DNA from: Gnetum montanum
Lineage: Eukaryota > Streptophyta > Gnetopsida > Gnetales > Gnetaceae
Length of the DNA: 64,000 nucleotides
Assembly (NCBI GenBank): GCA_015680685.1
Contig: MNCI01008931.1
Coordinates: 362,345-426,344 of the forward strand
Direction of reading: 5' to 3'
Made by a program: the position numbers and the translations under genes. Below are positions 10,780 through 22,830 of this stretch, piece by piece. A model generated the notes under the pieces. That model did no database searches, was not told the origin of the DNA, and was given only the letters and a program-made list of their open reading frames with translations. The stretch's first letter is position 1, and every line of letters begins with the position of its first letter.

Positions 10780-11560
10780 ATGGCCCCGAAACGTGGACAA
10801 TAGGAAGGTCCTACTCAAGGTGGGAGCAAACGATCTTGGAGAGGTGGAAGACAAGGTCCTGCCAGAAAACATGTAGAACAGGAGGAGAAATTCAAGAAGA
10901 TCCTCCTACTGTATGGTCCAGGTAGGCAGAAGGAGGAACTGCTGCAGCGCCTGAACAGGGACAACATCTCACGTTGCCCCAAGATTGTGTTCAGGCCATC
11001 CATGAAAAGTCCACATTCACTGTGGTGATTGTGGAATTGAACTTCGAATCTTTTGCAGAGTTTGCTCCTGAGGCTGTTAAGGATCACCTCAAAGGATCCC
11101 CATGGCCTACCCTCTCTGAAAGTGGTTCCTGGTACTTAGGAGAGACATACCAATTTTGGCACAATAGGGAGAAGGAACCACGGTTAACAATTGTCGTGTG
11201 ACTATTGATTTCTCTGTTCAAGCCATTTTGGAAGTATTAAACCTTCTGAATACAGGGCCAAAGGTTGCTCAGAACCAATTGGACACTTTTAGAACCGAAT
11301 AACTTAATAAACTATTGACAGAGAATAAAAGGGTGGCGGAATAAAAAGTGAAGGCTAACTAGGATGCCTCTATGGCACAAGCACAAACTTACACATGCAC
11401 CAAGGCACTCAAGGCCTTACAAGAGGAGAAACTCTAGGCCATACTTCAACACCATCAAATCCCAAAACCTAGAGCACAAGAAAAGGGAAAGACACCTATG
11501 GAGGAGCCACCGCCACCAGAAACTACATAAGTTCCGCAAATTTTGTAATCATAGGATTTT
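10780..11560 (+). pseudogene. Accessory reading frame of family B element, unrecognised
   Basis: Starts MAPKRGQ, followed by a Gly/Arg-rich stretch (GGSKRSWRGGRQGPARK). After a one-base shift near 10890 it continues as LPQDCVQAIHEKSTFTVV, FAPEAVKDHLKGSPW and WYLGETYQFWHN to about 11190. Another phase carries NNCRVTIDFSVQAILEVLN, then a Lys/Glu/Ala-rich, probably coiled-coil part and a Pro-rich end near 11530. Base composition is less AT-rich than the surrounding DNA. The RVTIDFSVQAI segment recalls the plant Transposase_32-type accessory proteins carried by some Athila/Tat elements, but I cannot confirm that by eye. The frame is broken and cannot be expressed as it stands. Confidence 0.42.
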
Positions 11561-11700
11561 CTATTGTGTTGTGTCTCAATTCTATTTTGACTCCACACTA
11601 CAGCATGAATCAATTCTAGTCAGTCAATAATCCCATACCTAACCACTGTGTAATCAATGGAGCTTGTTCTCTCTGTAACTTAAGGACGAGTTTTCATTCA

Positions 11701-11712
11701 GTTGTGGGGGTA
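11701..11712 (+). promoter_or_regulatory. Polypurine tract, family B
   Basis: GTTGTGGGGGTA lies immediately before the 3' LTR. It is the expected site for plus-strand priming, and the family A counterpart is at 33561-33572. Confidence 0.7.
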
Positions 11713-12616
11713 TGATGAGTCATGAATTTTTTGGCTGTGATATCACTATCATGATATCATAGCCATGATATCCCATGGGCTGTGATATCGCGTACGTGAT
11801 ATCGCAGCCATGATATCGCGTACGTGATATTATGGCTGCGATATCGCATACGTGATATCNNCCCCCCCCCCCCAATTCTATAAATAAGAGGCGACTCTCC
11901 CTTGTTTCCGCATCCATTTCTTAGTCCCTTAGCTAAACTATTACAGTTTTCCCTTCTCAGAGTTAGAATTATTTTCTAGTGTATGCCTGCAATGTGGTGA
12001 TTGTAATTGTATGACATCCTTTATTCGAGTGTGACGTACTTGGACATGCACATGACCAAAAATAAAGATTGAGATTACTTCATCATTGCAGCATTCACTT
12101 AGTTTAATTAATTAATTAATTAATTATTATTTATTACTTTCTTATTTAATCTCTGTCACCCTTATCTCCTAGTAACGTGGAATGAGTACAACTTAATCAC
12201 GAGTGTTTAAGTGTGACTACTTGGTAACCCAGTAGCGTACCTAGGCCATGCACTTAGTAATCCCAGTGGTAGTCATGCAGGAGGTCCAAGATGTGTACGG
12301 ATGACTAAGGAATGGATGCTCATCACACTTAGGCTAGTTTAGATTCTCTCTTACCCTCTCTCTCCTTAGATTAGTGAATATTATTTTCCATTGCCTTCAG
12401 GAGTAGCATTAGATTAGGAACCACATCATACACCTCACTCTGGACTAAACCATACGTGACAAATATAATACTAGTCCAGGTGGGAAGACAATGAATTGTG
12501 ACCTAAGGCTAACTATCTAGGTGCCACAACTAGTTCGTCTGTGGAGTTCCACCGGATTGCACATGAAAATGCTCATATTCTTATGGTTGAGTATAGGGGT
12601 ACCTCGCCACTCATCA
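11713..12616 (+). repeat. 3' LTR of family B element (904 bp, contains a gap)
   Basis: TGATGAGTCATG...CGCCACTCATCA. The palindrome array (about 11735-11859) has a different number and order of units from the 5' LTR. It is interrupted by NN at 11860-11861 and a run of twelve C, then TATAAATA at 11879-11886. The rest aligns with the 5' copy with mainly C/T and G/A differences. Confidence 0.88.
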
Positions 12617-12621
12617 GTAAT

Positions 12622-14100
12622 GTTCTTAGAAAATTAAATTCTAACATTGATTATGACCTAGTAACCTCTTGGTAGTGAACTTGCACTCTTCACTATGAGC
12701 TCCTAAAAGTCATAGCCAAGTTATGTTTTCATAGAAGTTCTCAATTTCATCAGTTTTTGATCATCAACTCCTATTCAATCAAGTTGCATCTGATGCTGTA
12801 AAACTCCAATAGTGGTATTAGATCAAGGTTTACTTCTTCATAATGAATTCAAAGAATGTTCCAAAATGCACCATATTTTTAAATGAACATTAAGACTTCA
12901 ATGCTTAGGCCAAACTCATGCAAAAACTTCTAGAAATTAATGATTGTAGGGAAATAGTTTAAACTAGATTTGAAATCATTCATGATATTGAAAACCTAAA
13001 TAGAACTCAATTGATATGACTATTAGAAGAAATGTAATAACTTAGCATCTACTATCATCCTTAGTAGTATAAATGGAAAATTATGAGAAAAGGAAAATTA
13101 AATAATTTATATATAAATAAGAATTGGATTTACTAAAAATACAACCTAATGAAGATAGAGAAATATTTTCTCAAGAGTGTATATTAGTATTAGAAGAATG
13201 GATGAGTATGAACATGACTACTCAACAAGAAAACAAGGTGCAAAAGGTTATTTAAGCTCTTTTAATAGATCCAAGATTTGAATATACTATGAAAAAAATT
13301 ACGCTTTCAAAAGAGATGAACATGTTCAACATTAATAAATTAGTGACCCAAATCAAAATGCTGCAAACTATGCAAGCAAGAAGAAGAAATACTACAACTG
13401 ATCAAGCATATGTTACTAATCAAAGAGGTAGATAAGATAGATATAGAGATAGAGTATAAAATCCAAGTTTTAGATACTCCTTTCTAGTTGATATATTCTT
13501 TGGTTTGTACCTTTGATGTGGTTGTCTACTCTTTGCCTTGTAATTGTACCTTTTATTTTGGTGTACTTTGGTAGGGTTCTATATTATTGGATTTAATTCA
13601 TAATAGCTCTATTTGTGATTATAATTTTGTGTTTATAGTTGCATGTGATTTAATTTTACCTTTTATGTATTTTTGGTATTTTAGCTATTTTATCCCTATG
13701 TTATTCTTATTCTATTTTATGAGCAATACTTAGTTGAGATATGTGCTTAGTAAATACATTAGTTAGATGTATTTGATATTTTAATTTATTTTATATTAAG
13801 TTCATGTGCATTACATAGTTATGTTATGTACCTTATAAGTAAATTTTTTGGTATATCTAATATTTTTGATATTTTTAGTTTTATGAGATGTGTAGTAACC
13901 CCTTTGTTGGAATTTTGAGTAAGCAAGTATCAGGTACTAGATGGATCATTAACACATGTGGTTCTATATCGAGCATGTTGCATGATTTTTTTGTTATGTG
14001 TGTGACATGTATTTTGGAATTTTTTGGTAATTAATTATTTTAATTCTAGATATGTAGTAGGGGATAATACCATAGTTAGTTACATTTAGGTTTATAACTT
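12622..14100 (+). pseudogene. Decayed retroelement leader and gag-like remnant
   Basis: TGGTATTAGATC at 12812-12823 resembles a worn initiator-Met primer site (TGGTATCAGAGC) as used by copia elements. Downstream, legible phases include SQECILVLEEW and TMKKITLSKEMNMFNINKLV, then TDQAYVTNQRGR near 13400-13430, followed by an Arg-rich end. This suggests a gag protein, but the lineage is uncertain and frameshifts and stops are frequent. From 13500 to 14100 there is only T-rich sequence. Confidence 0.35.
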
Positions 14101-16290
14101 AAATCTTGATTACCATTTAGAGATGTCATAGCTATTAGGTAGTACCTAAGATAACCTAGTAGACCAACATATGGGTATGAATCATGTTAGAAATAATATT
14201 TATTTTAATTTTATAAATTTAGGATTAATTATATTTTAGTTTTAGTTTTAGTTTTATCATTATTAATTACCCATTTAGTTTGACATTGACGTGTTCTTGT
14301 GAGTATAAATACCTAACAATCCTTCCATTAGAAATCATGCACTTGTGTCATTAACATTTGAGGGAGATCCTACTAAATAGGAGAGAAGCCTCATATGAGC
14401 TATCAAAACCATTTAAATCTATGGATGATCTTTTTATTTTAGGTTTCATTACGGATCTTGCCAAGATTTGATCTTTAATACTTGCTTATGCTTATGGTTT
14501 GGAGTTGATTTTAGGAGATTTCAACTACATGAGGGTTTGGAGTAGATTCTTTATAGATCTCAATCATGTAAGTGTTTTTGTTAGCAATATTTTTAGTTAG
14601 GTAGGAAAATCTATTACAATGCTTATCTTTTTTATTTTTGAAATAATTGGTCAATGAATGTCTCTACATTAATGGTAACTGTTTGATGTAATGCTTTTAG
14701 CACGTATTTGTCAGATATGAAATTTTTGAATGTGTATTAATGTAATTTGGCTATGGATCTGTAATTCTAATAGTATTTTGAGATTTTATTATGGAATTCA
14801 TTTTGTTTTAATGTCATTTAAATTTTGGTTATTTTATCATATTTTAAAGTTGCTTGCCAAGATTTACAACTTATTTTTAATTTGTGAGACCTGAGATGAC
14901 ATTAGATGTTGGTAGTACATAAAATAACATTGCTTAAGTCAATGGTGTAAATCAAGATTCATCATTTTCTCATAAAACTTCATCATCATTACTTCATCAT
15001 GAACCACAATCAATATCATCATGCACTTTGGATATATTTCCAAAAATGCTAGAAGAAGAGTGAATCTTCTATCTTAAGGTTTTCTCAATTTGTAGATTCT
15101 ATATGGAGTTAGAATTCCTAGAAACATATCTTTTCTTGACAATTAACAAAGAAAAGATGAAGGAACAACCATTGAATATTTTATAGGTTTTAGAAGTTTA
15201 TTTATCATGAAGCTTAGATTGATTTGCTAAAATATGAGACTTAGATTTTACCAAAGTTTTGGACACTTAATTAGGGGATTTGAAACTTAACCACATTTTT
15301 GAATATTAGAATGAGAGATATGACTTATTTCAAATGGTAGATAAGAAACTTAGGATTGATCAACATATGAATGGATATAGGACTTAAGACCCATCAAGAT
15401 TAGCAATATATGAAAATTAGGGCTTCTCTAAATTTTAATGGTTTTGCGTTTGACTAGTATATTTTTCTATCATATTGGGTTTTGTAATATATTTGTTATT
15501 ACTAACATTTCTATTTGAGTTAAGGGGATTGATAATTTGGTTATTGGCTTAATTGTATTTTTTGGTTTAGTGGAGTTAGCATGGAGGGAGAAACTAGTTG
15601 ATTTTAAAGAAACCTTGATATGTAATACAACCTATTGCTATGTATAATATTAAAGCCCATGTTAAGTTAGCCTTTAAACAATGCTACATTGAGGGGTAAT
15701 ATAGGAGACTTAGTGCTCATAATCTTAGTGATGATAGAAATCAAGATGATGGTATTTGAACTAGCCTTGATACAACATTTAAGAAAAATAAATATAGTAT
15801 TGTAGAAATAATTTGTTAATTTTGGATTTTAATAAAATAATTTTATAAGTGAAAAGTAAGGATCTCAAATTAAACATTTTTACATAAAGAGTGAATGCTA
15901 TGCTCCAAAAAATTTAGGTTTGAATGATGGAGAAATTCCATTAGATATCTTTGGCCATTAAATATTATTTATTTGATGTTTTGATTATTATTATATTTTG
16001 TTTGTTTATTTAAATATTTGATACTAACATTTTGGATGCAACAACTCCTATGCATGATTGTTTAGCTACTTGATGCTTGATTCTAAAGTACTTGTGATTT
16101 ATTTTCCCTATTTGACTTATGGGCTTAGTTCCTCCTCTATCTTTTATCTCTTAGATGTTATAGGTGTTGGATATGATGAGTAGTTAGAGAAATAGGAGTT
16201 TAGATTAGAACCCAGATATTTGACTTTTGTTTAAGTTAGCAATTTGATATAATTTTTAAGGCTGTAATGCTCAGCTTGTGTTTTTTACTT
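14100..16290 (+). repeat. LTR-like dispersed repeat, copy 1
   Basis: This shares ordered blocks with 55690-57430 in the same orientation. One block has the GTACCTAA...ACCAACAT...GGGTAT order, then GAGTATAAATACCTAACAATCC (TATA-like at about 14303), then a later block with TTTTAAAGAAACC, GGAGGGG-type text, CAACTCCTATGCATGA and GATGAGTAGTTxGAGAAATA. Spacing between the blocks differs by a few hundred bases. Position after a gypsy pol at the second locus suggests these are LTRs. No protein is visible. Confidence 0.45.
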
Positions 16291-18660
16291 TGTAATTTGT
16301 ATTTCCTTAGGTTGACAGTGTAACGTTTATGCTTGCCTATCTTTGATATAGACCTAACTTTACTTTATTGTTTATTTGAGTTGATAACATTAGTTTTAGA
16401 ATATGTTATTTGAATACAGTTTTGTATTATTAGTGGTCCAATGCCTTGATGATATTTATGGATACTTAATTTTTTATTTTACTATCATAATTGTAGCAAT
16501 GGAAAAATTTGGTGTTGGAGGGTCGAAGATCCTTGTCAGGATAGTTTAATTTGTAGATCGACATGCCTTGAGAAGGATTTGTGAGTTTCTCAAACGATCT
16601 TGCTGGTTAAATGAGGACTTAGAGGATCTATTACCAGGTGATAAAAAAATGTGAATAATCATCTTAATTTTAAAACATAGCATAGAAGACCAGAATAGGA
16701 TGATAGGTAAAAAAATGAGAAAAGAAAGGAAGAATTGCAACTTTGATATTAATGCTTTGAAATAAAATGTTACAAGAAAAGGTTTAGAAAATACAAATTT
16801 TGGGATTTAGAAAACCCAGAAGATGCAATAACATCTTTAAGCTTTGATACAATCACAAAGAGTATCCTACAACATATTTACATGAATTTGATCTTTAACT
16901 TCACTTATCTACTCTGGTGATCTACACTATGGAAAAATGATGATGGTCTTCATGAACTCTTGGGTGTCCACACTACTTGAAATTCTTAGGTTTGATGTAG
17001 ACGAAAAAATGCTAAAAGTCCTTACAATGAAATATATCATTATTTAAATAGGCCTTGGGTTCCTGTCTTGTTGCTAGTTAATTTTATCATGATTGTTGAT
17101 AGATTTTTGGCACCTTCTATCATACATGGAACATCTACATGTAGTGTATGAATAATTTTATCTAATTATTTGCTCTCTATACACTACCTATGTACACTAC
17201 CCAACATACAGAATTTCCATGCCTAGTGTACAAGATGAAAATCAAAAACTTATATGCTATCGTTGTAGGCTATCTAGTGTATGAAACTAGAATGCCTAGT
17301 GTATGAGGCTAAGGTATTAAATTTTGTAGCTTTTGAAGCATTCTTAGCTTAATAAGCTAGCATACATGGTCTTTGCAGCTTTTGTAAGCTAGGATGCATG
17401 GGGTCTTAAATTCTAGTAACATGAGGCCATAACACCAGATTTTTTGGGGGAAATAAGGCAATGGTATCTACCTTTATTTATTCAAAAAATTACAAAGAAT
17501 TTTGTATATGAGCTATAACATGAATTTTCTTTTGGGTATTTCATTAGCCCTCTTTGTTAATGTTTTGAGGATTGACTTGAAAGACATCAATGAAGAATGC
17601 AAAAATACTAGTGCAGGTTCATCAACAACACCTTATCTCCACACTTAATTTGGTAGTAGTTGAATCTTGCCAAGAAATACTCATGATGATTAAATAAGGT
17701 TATGATACGATGTCATGATTCTAGGATGAGAGGTTGACTATAGGGATATGGTTACATGGGCTAAGAAGGAATTCCAAATGTTGACATAATGGAAATGGCA
17801 TGGTTGCGACATGTAAATTGGTTGAGAAGTATTCATGCTTTGTGCTCAAATTGCTGGTTGCTTGATGATGTTTTGGAGAGACTAACACTTCATCCTTAGG
17901 CTTCTTTGGCCGTTAGGCTCCTCCCTTTTTTGTGTGGAGCCATTTGTTTTACACTAGGCTTCGTTGGCCTCTTTGGCTTTCTTGATAATGTGCTCTTTTT
18001 TTTTTGAAGCAAAACCTTCATTGGGTTTTATTTCCAAGGATGAATTTTATTTTCTTATTGAATGAGATGTGTTACATCCAATTTACTTAATTGATGGAGT
18101 ATGTAAAATTTTGTTTCATTCTCATATTGAATGAGATGTGTTACATTCATTGAACTTGATTTGTGAAGCATGTAGGGGAAGATGTCACATGGCCATGGTG
18201 CATGAATGTCAAACATTGGTTTTTATTGTTATTAAGGTAAGGAAGGTTGTAAATTGTCTATGGTGATATGGTGTAAGAGGAGCAAGGGAAGTGACATGAG
18301 GTAAGCATTCTTGGCATAGTTGGACAAGCTAATAGAATCCCATGGATCAAGATTGCATTCTTACAATGGCTCTAAGCTTCATCCTACAAACACAACTATG
18401 AGAGGATAAGAATACAAGCCAAATAATACATGTTATTACAAGAGATTGCATAAGGTAACATGAAATAATAAGCAAAATACAGGCCACCATAGGCTATAAT
18501 TAAAACAACATGCGAAATTTGTATTTTATGTCACAAATTTATACAAATTTTTTAGGTCCTTGAGATGCCAAAAAGAAAAGATAAGAGGTCACACTAGCTT
18601 ACTTTTTTCAGGCTACAAAAGTTATCAATGATCATCATTCATTGATACCTACAAACAAAG
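16291..18660. other. AT-rich stretch, probably 3' region or LTR of the Tat-type element
   Basis: No gene seen. Short internal repeats are present: CTAGTGTATGA-type units at about 17140-17310 and a 25-base repeat (TATTGAATGAGATGTGTTACAT) at about 18055 and 18122. Its place downstream of the minus-strand integrase fits a 3' untranslated region and LTR, but no boundary could be fixed. Confidence 0.35.
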
Positions 18661-18756
18661 AAAAATAAGGGCTATAGAAAACAAGTTAGTGTTAGACATA
18701 ATAGGTTTTGAGATAGGAATGATTGACTAGATCAATAAATTCATTCCCATCCATGT

Positions 18757-19585
18757 TGATGAGACGCGACTTGCACTAGGCCGTGATATCGTGTCTTACC
18801 TTGTGATATCGCGTACGCAATATCACGTCCCGCTGCCATATCTATAAATAAGAGGCGACACTCCCTTCATTTCCCAATCCTGGCTAGTGTAGCGAAGCTC
18901 TGGCAGATTGATCACTCCAGAGTTAGAATTTTTCCCCATGTGCCCGCAGTAGGAGTCCTAGAGTGAACGGCTCTTTATTCGAGCAGCTTGTAACCTGAAC
19001 CCAAGTTGTGTACGGCAATAAAGACGAACTTGTTTGGATACACCTTGCAGCACGTGGTTTCATTTGTTGCTTTCATTTCCTGCTTTCCTAGTGCGTTCAA
19101 GTACGACTTGATTTCGAGCGTCTACGGACGTGTACGGCTAGTCAAGGAATCGGCTGCTTATCACACGTAGGCTAAATAGGTGCCTCAGTACGACCACTTC
19201 GAGCACTTGCATTACGTGTGGCGATCCCAGTAACGGCTAGCATTTGGTAAGCCACAGTCGCATAGTTCAGGGTGTGTCCGGCAAGTGGGAACGGATGCTG
19301 ACGCTAGTTAATTTAGACTTAAATCTTAGTTAGAGTTAGTTTAGTTTCTTAACTCTTTCCTCCTGGTAGCATAGAAGATAAGCCGAAAATACCAAAAAAA
19401 TCACATACCTCAGACTTGCTTAACCATACACCGTGACACATACAAGCAAGCCTGGGAAGACAACGAACGATTAACCCCAAGTGTTTCTTGTGGCGTTAAG
19501 GCATTTAGTCTGTGGAGTTCGACCGGATCGTGCGTGTACGCTTGTATTCGTATGGTGGAGTGTAGGGGTACCTCGCCACTCATCA
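18757..19585 (+). repeat. Solo LTR of family A (829 bp) with perfect target duplication
   Basis: Bounded by TGATGAGACGCG and CGCCACTCATCA, and flanked by CATGT at 18752-18756 and 19586-19590. No primer site or gag is attached, so this is a solo LTR left by recombination between two LTRs. It carries GATATC palindromes (about 18780-18830), TATAAATA at 18843-18850, and the family A leader with GTGCCCGCAGTAGGAGTCC. It lies in opposite orientation inside the integrase of the Tat-type element. Confidence 0.93.
18780..18850 (+). promoter_or_regulatory. U3 palindromes and TATA box of the solo LTR
   Basis: CGTGATATCGTG and TGTGATATCGCGTACGCAATATCACG lie just upstream of TATAAATA (18843-18850). The array is shorter than in family B. 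Confidence 0.68.
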
Positions 19586-20929
19586 CATGTCTACTAGTTC
19601 AAATGACCTATTTCCATAGGCTTTGGTAACTAGGAAAGGTCCTTCCTAATTAATCAAGAACTTGCTTGCATATTTGCAAACTTTCTTAAGAAAAAGTTCC
19701 CCTTTCTTAACTTTTTGTTTGTTTAGATCATGATGTTGTTGTTGTTTTTGCCTCTCTTGATATCATTTGATGTGAGAAAGTGTTTGTATTTGCCATTCTT
19801 CTACGAAATTGAGGTTGATGGTACACAGTTACTTATTCTATTCATCATTGATGAAGTCAGATAGAGCTACCCTTAGTGATGGAACTTGCAATTCAAAAGG
19901 CAAAATAGCTTCAAATCCATAAACAAGGCTATACGAGTTGGCACTAGTTGTAGTTCTAAAGGTTGTTCTATAGGTTCATAGTGCATGTATAAGTTGTTCA
20001 TACTACTTGCATCTACTATTGTTTAGCATCTTTTTAAGAAAGTTTAGGATGACCTTGTTTCTAGCTTTGGCTTGTTCATTAGCTTGTGTATAATATGGTA
20101 ACAAGAAGGAATGTTTGATGCTTAATTGTTGACAAAAGACTTGTGTTTCTTGGCTACTAAACTATGGTTCATTATCTATGTCTATAGTTAATGGTATGCC
20201 AAAATAGGACACTATATTATCTAATATGAATTTATAGACTTGTTAAGATGTTGTTTTCCTTAGAGGATAGTTTCAAACCACTTTCTAAAATATTTAGTTG
20301 TGGTGATGATGAATCTATGCCTTGCAGAAGACTTAGGCATTATAGGTTCGATAATGTCAATTTCCCATCCTTGAAATGGCCATGTGATTTGAGTAGTATG
20401 TAATTCAATTGGTGGTACATGTATTAGGTTATTATGACATTGATAGGTATCACAAGTTTTAACCTTCTATAGATAGTTGCTTTCCATATGGAACCATTAG
20501 TATCCTAATTGCTAATCTTTGTGGCCATGGCTTTCAGGCCTATTTGTCCACCAGATACACCATTATGAACTTGCTCAAGGATTGTGCAAGCTTTGGTTTT
20601 TCCCAAGCACACTAACAATATGCCATTGTAGTACCTTATAAATAGTGTATTATTGGCTATAATGACATTTTTTTAATATTTTATGTACAATGTCATTTTT
20701 AGAAGTGGTCACGTTCCATGGGGATTCACCATGCATTAGATAAAACTTGATATTGTCATATCATTCTTTTTGAGAAACACTATCAATGATGACTATATAG
20801 ATGCCTTTGGTGTTCCATGTGATGGAAAGAGTATAATTATCCATTAAAGAAGGTAACTTGCTAAACACATCTAGTGTCACACTTAGGGCTAAGTATGCAA
20901 TGACATTAGCTAAGGTATTCTTGATTTGG

Positions 20930-21253
20930 GGTATGTGTTGAATGCCAACATTTGTAAATTGTTGCATGAGTTTCTTGGCTAAGTCATAATAAGGTTGTAA
21001 GTGTTTAGTTTTTACATGCACAAACCTTAGTTACTTGGTTAACTATAAGTTGCGAATCACCTTTTATCATCAAACATTTAATTCCTTGACTACATGCTAT
21101 TGTCATTCCTCTAATCAACCCTTCATATTGCTCTACATTTTTGATACATGAAAATTGGAAATGATAAGTGAAAGGTTGGATCATACTAGAGGGTGATGTT
21201 ATGATGATGCCAACATTAGCCCCATGAGTAGTAGAAGTTCTATAAAGGTGCAT
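20930..21253 (-). pseudogene. Archaeal-type RNase H of the Tat-type element
   Basis: The minus strand at 21253-21005 gives TSTTHGANVGIIITSPS, NVEQYEGLIRGMTIA and GIKCLMIKGDSQLIVNQV. This order (a D/S-x-THGAxVG start, an E-Y-E helix and a GDSQLIVNQ strand) is that of the extra RNase H found in Tat elements, which cleaves RNA in RNA-DNA hybrids. The first acidic residue is lost upstream (RTSTTHG), the Asp of GDSQ is present, and the AEYE motif reads VEQYE. A second phase at 21021-20761 carries the downstream linker. Confidence 0.75.
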
Positions 21254-21379
21254 GATGCCTTGTAACCTTCATGTACCTTGTTGACAATGTTGACATGCTC
21301 ATTAGGGAACTCAGTATCGATGGCTACATTATCTTCAATAAGGGAAGTTCTAAGTTGTGTGGCTATTTCTTAGCCTTTG

Positions 21380-22650
21380 GTTGAGTCTTGAGAGATGTAA
21401 TGTAGGTCAAACTTAGCTGTAATGGCTCTCCACCAGGCTATTTGGCTACTTTCATAAATATTGATCATTATGGCCCTTAGTATATTGTCCTTGCATATGA
21501 TAATGACTTAGCTCCTAAAAACGTTGTGTCTCCATTTCTTTAAGGAGAAGGCTAGGGCTAGGAAATATTTTTGAACCTCTATATATCAAGTCTTGTAGGC
21601 TATGAGTTCATGGATAAGGTAGCAAAAGGGTCTCCACCATCTCATTGTTGATAAAGTAGGAAGGCTATGAATGTGTTAGAGATTGTAAGGTAGATGTAAA
21701 ACGGTTTGTCTTTTTGCAGTGGATACATAGTGGGTAGTTGGGTTAACTCTTGCTTGATGTTATCAAAAGCTTCTTGGCACTGGGTAGTCCAATCATGGTG
21801 AACTCCCTTCTTAAGCAAGTGTTGCATGGGTTGTAGCTTATCTGTAAGCCTTGAGATAAACCTACGAATAAATTGCAATCTACCTTGTAATCCTCTTACT
21901 TCCTTAAGGTTAGTGGGTGTCATAAAGTTGGTTATTTCCTTAACTTTATGAGGATCAAAGTGTATTCTTGTTTCAAATACTATGAAAGCAAGAATTTTGC
22001 CCATTTTGATGCTAAAGACACACTTCTTAGGATTGACTCTAAGTTCATATTTGAGGCATTGTTGGACTACTAAACTGAGTTCATGTGCGTGGTCATTGGT
22101 TGTCTTGGACTTGATTGCTATGTCATCAACATAATCATTAAGCAACCCTAGCATGTATGCACTAAATATGTTGGGCATAGCTCATTGATAGGTTGCACCC
22201 ACATTCTTTAGATCAAATGAAATCATGATATAATAAAAGATTCTCCAATGAGTCATAAAGATCACGTAAAGTTGATGCTCTAGGTTAATCCTAACTTGGT
22301 TGTATCATATGAACCCATCCATGAAGGATAACAAGGCACGTCCAACCATGGTATCGATGAGTTGATCAATACTAGACAATAGAAAATCATATTTAATGGT
22401 TTCCTTATTAAGGTCTTAGAAATTGATACAAATACATATGCTCCCATTTTCCTTGGGAACTACCACTATGTTGGACACCTAATTAGTGTAATCAATAGCT
22501 TGGATGAAACTAGCTTGGTAGAGTTTCATGATCTTGTTACAAATTACTAACATTAGATTTGGTCTAATTTTTTGTACTTTTTGTTTAATGGGTTTGGTGT
22601 TAGGGTCAAGTATAATGTTGTGTTGAACTAAACAAGGGTCTAATCTAAGC
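21380..22650 (-). pseudogene. Reverse transcriptase and RNase H of the Tat-type element
   Basis: Starting near 22650 the minus strand shows TKPIKQKVQKIRPNL, ASFIQAIDYTN, VVVPKENGSICICINF, LLSFMDGFI and LKNVGATYQ, then the open block 22178-21642 with the catalytic YVDD at its residues 16-19 (YVDDIAIKSK). VNPKKCVF, EVRGLQGRLQFIRRFI and DKPFYIYLTISN of the connection and RNase H follow. Stops before the open block and after RNase H break the frame. The RT active site itself is intact. Family role: copying genomic RNA into cDNA. Confidence 0.82.
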
Positions 22651-22830
22651 ATGTCTTAATATGAACATGTAAAGGTTTTAATGTTATCTTGGAGAACTTT
22701 GTTGATGTCTTGAGCTTGTTGTGATTCAAGTGAGGGACTTACTTTTAATGTTTTCTCCTCATCATTATGTGTTGTAATAGAAATTTCAACTAGATAATTC
22801 TCCATGATGTCTCTAGCATGTAAGTTGAGA

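Larger units (their letters stand above)
5874..12616 (+). mobile_element. Complete family B gag-only LTR retrotransposon (6.74 kb)
   Basis: Two LTRs (5874-6765 and 11713-12616) flank a primer site, one gag frame and about 2.9 kb without pol. The target duplication is ctaat at 5869-5873 and gtaat at 12617-12621, matching at 4 of 5 bases. A purine tract ends at 11712. The LTRs are related to family A, but the gag N-terminus is much shorter and no protease is visible after gag. The size and content fit a non-autonomous gag-only element. Unusual parts are a second promoter-like segment (10238-10304) and an accessory reading frame (10780-11560). The two LTRs differ mostly by transitions, so the insertion is old. 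Confidence 0.88.
18670..20570 (-). pseudogene. Integrase of the Tat-type element (interrupted)
   Basis: Visible blocks on the minus strand include IEPIMPKSSARHRFI, then VYKFILDNIVSYFGIP, DIDNEP (second catalytic Asp), IKHSFLLPYYTQANEQA with Ala where Glu would be expected nearby, EQLIHALWTYRTTFRTTT and VPSLRVAL. The C-terminal part reads GPFLVTKAYGNRSFELVDM up to 19586. After the solo LTR the phase resumes at 18751 with DGNEFIDLVNHSYLKTYY, which is the usual end of Tat integrases. Integrase inserts the cDNA into the genome (family knowledge). Stops and frameshifts make it inactive. Confidence 0.72.
18660..22830 (-). mobile_element. Ty3/gypsy pol remnant, Tat/Ogre type, split by a solo LTR
   Basis: Right to left: a pre-RT linker (about 22800), RT, RNase H, a second archaeal-type RNase H and integrase. 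The second RNase H (21005-21253) is the diagnostic trait of the Tat lineage. The integrase end is interrupted at 19585/18757 by the solo LTR and resumes in phase. Stops and frameshifts are common. Gag and protease are not found next to it; a Tat-type gag-protease lies separately at 48.6-51.2 kb. Confidence 0.78.
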
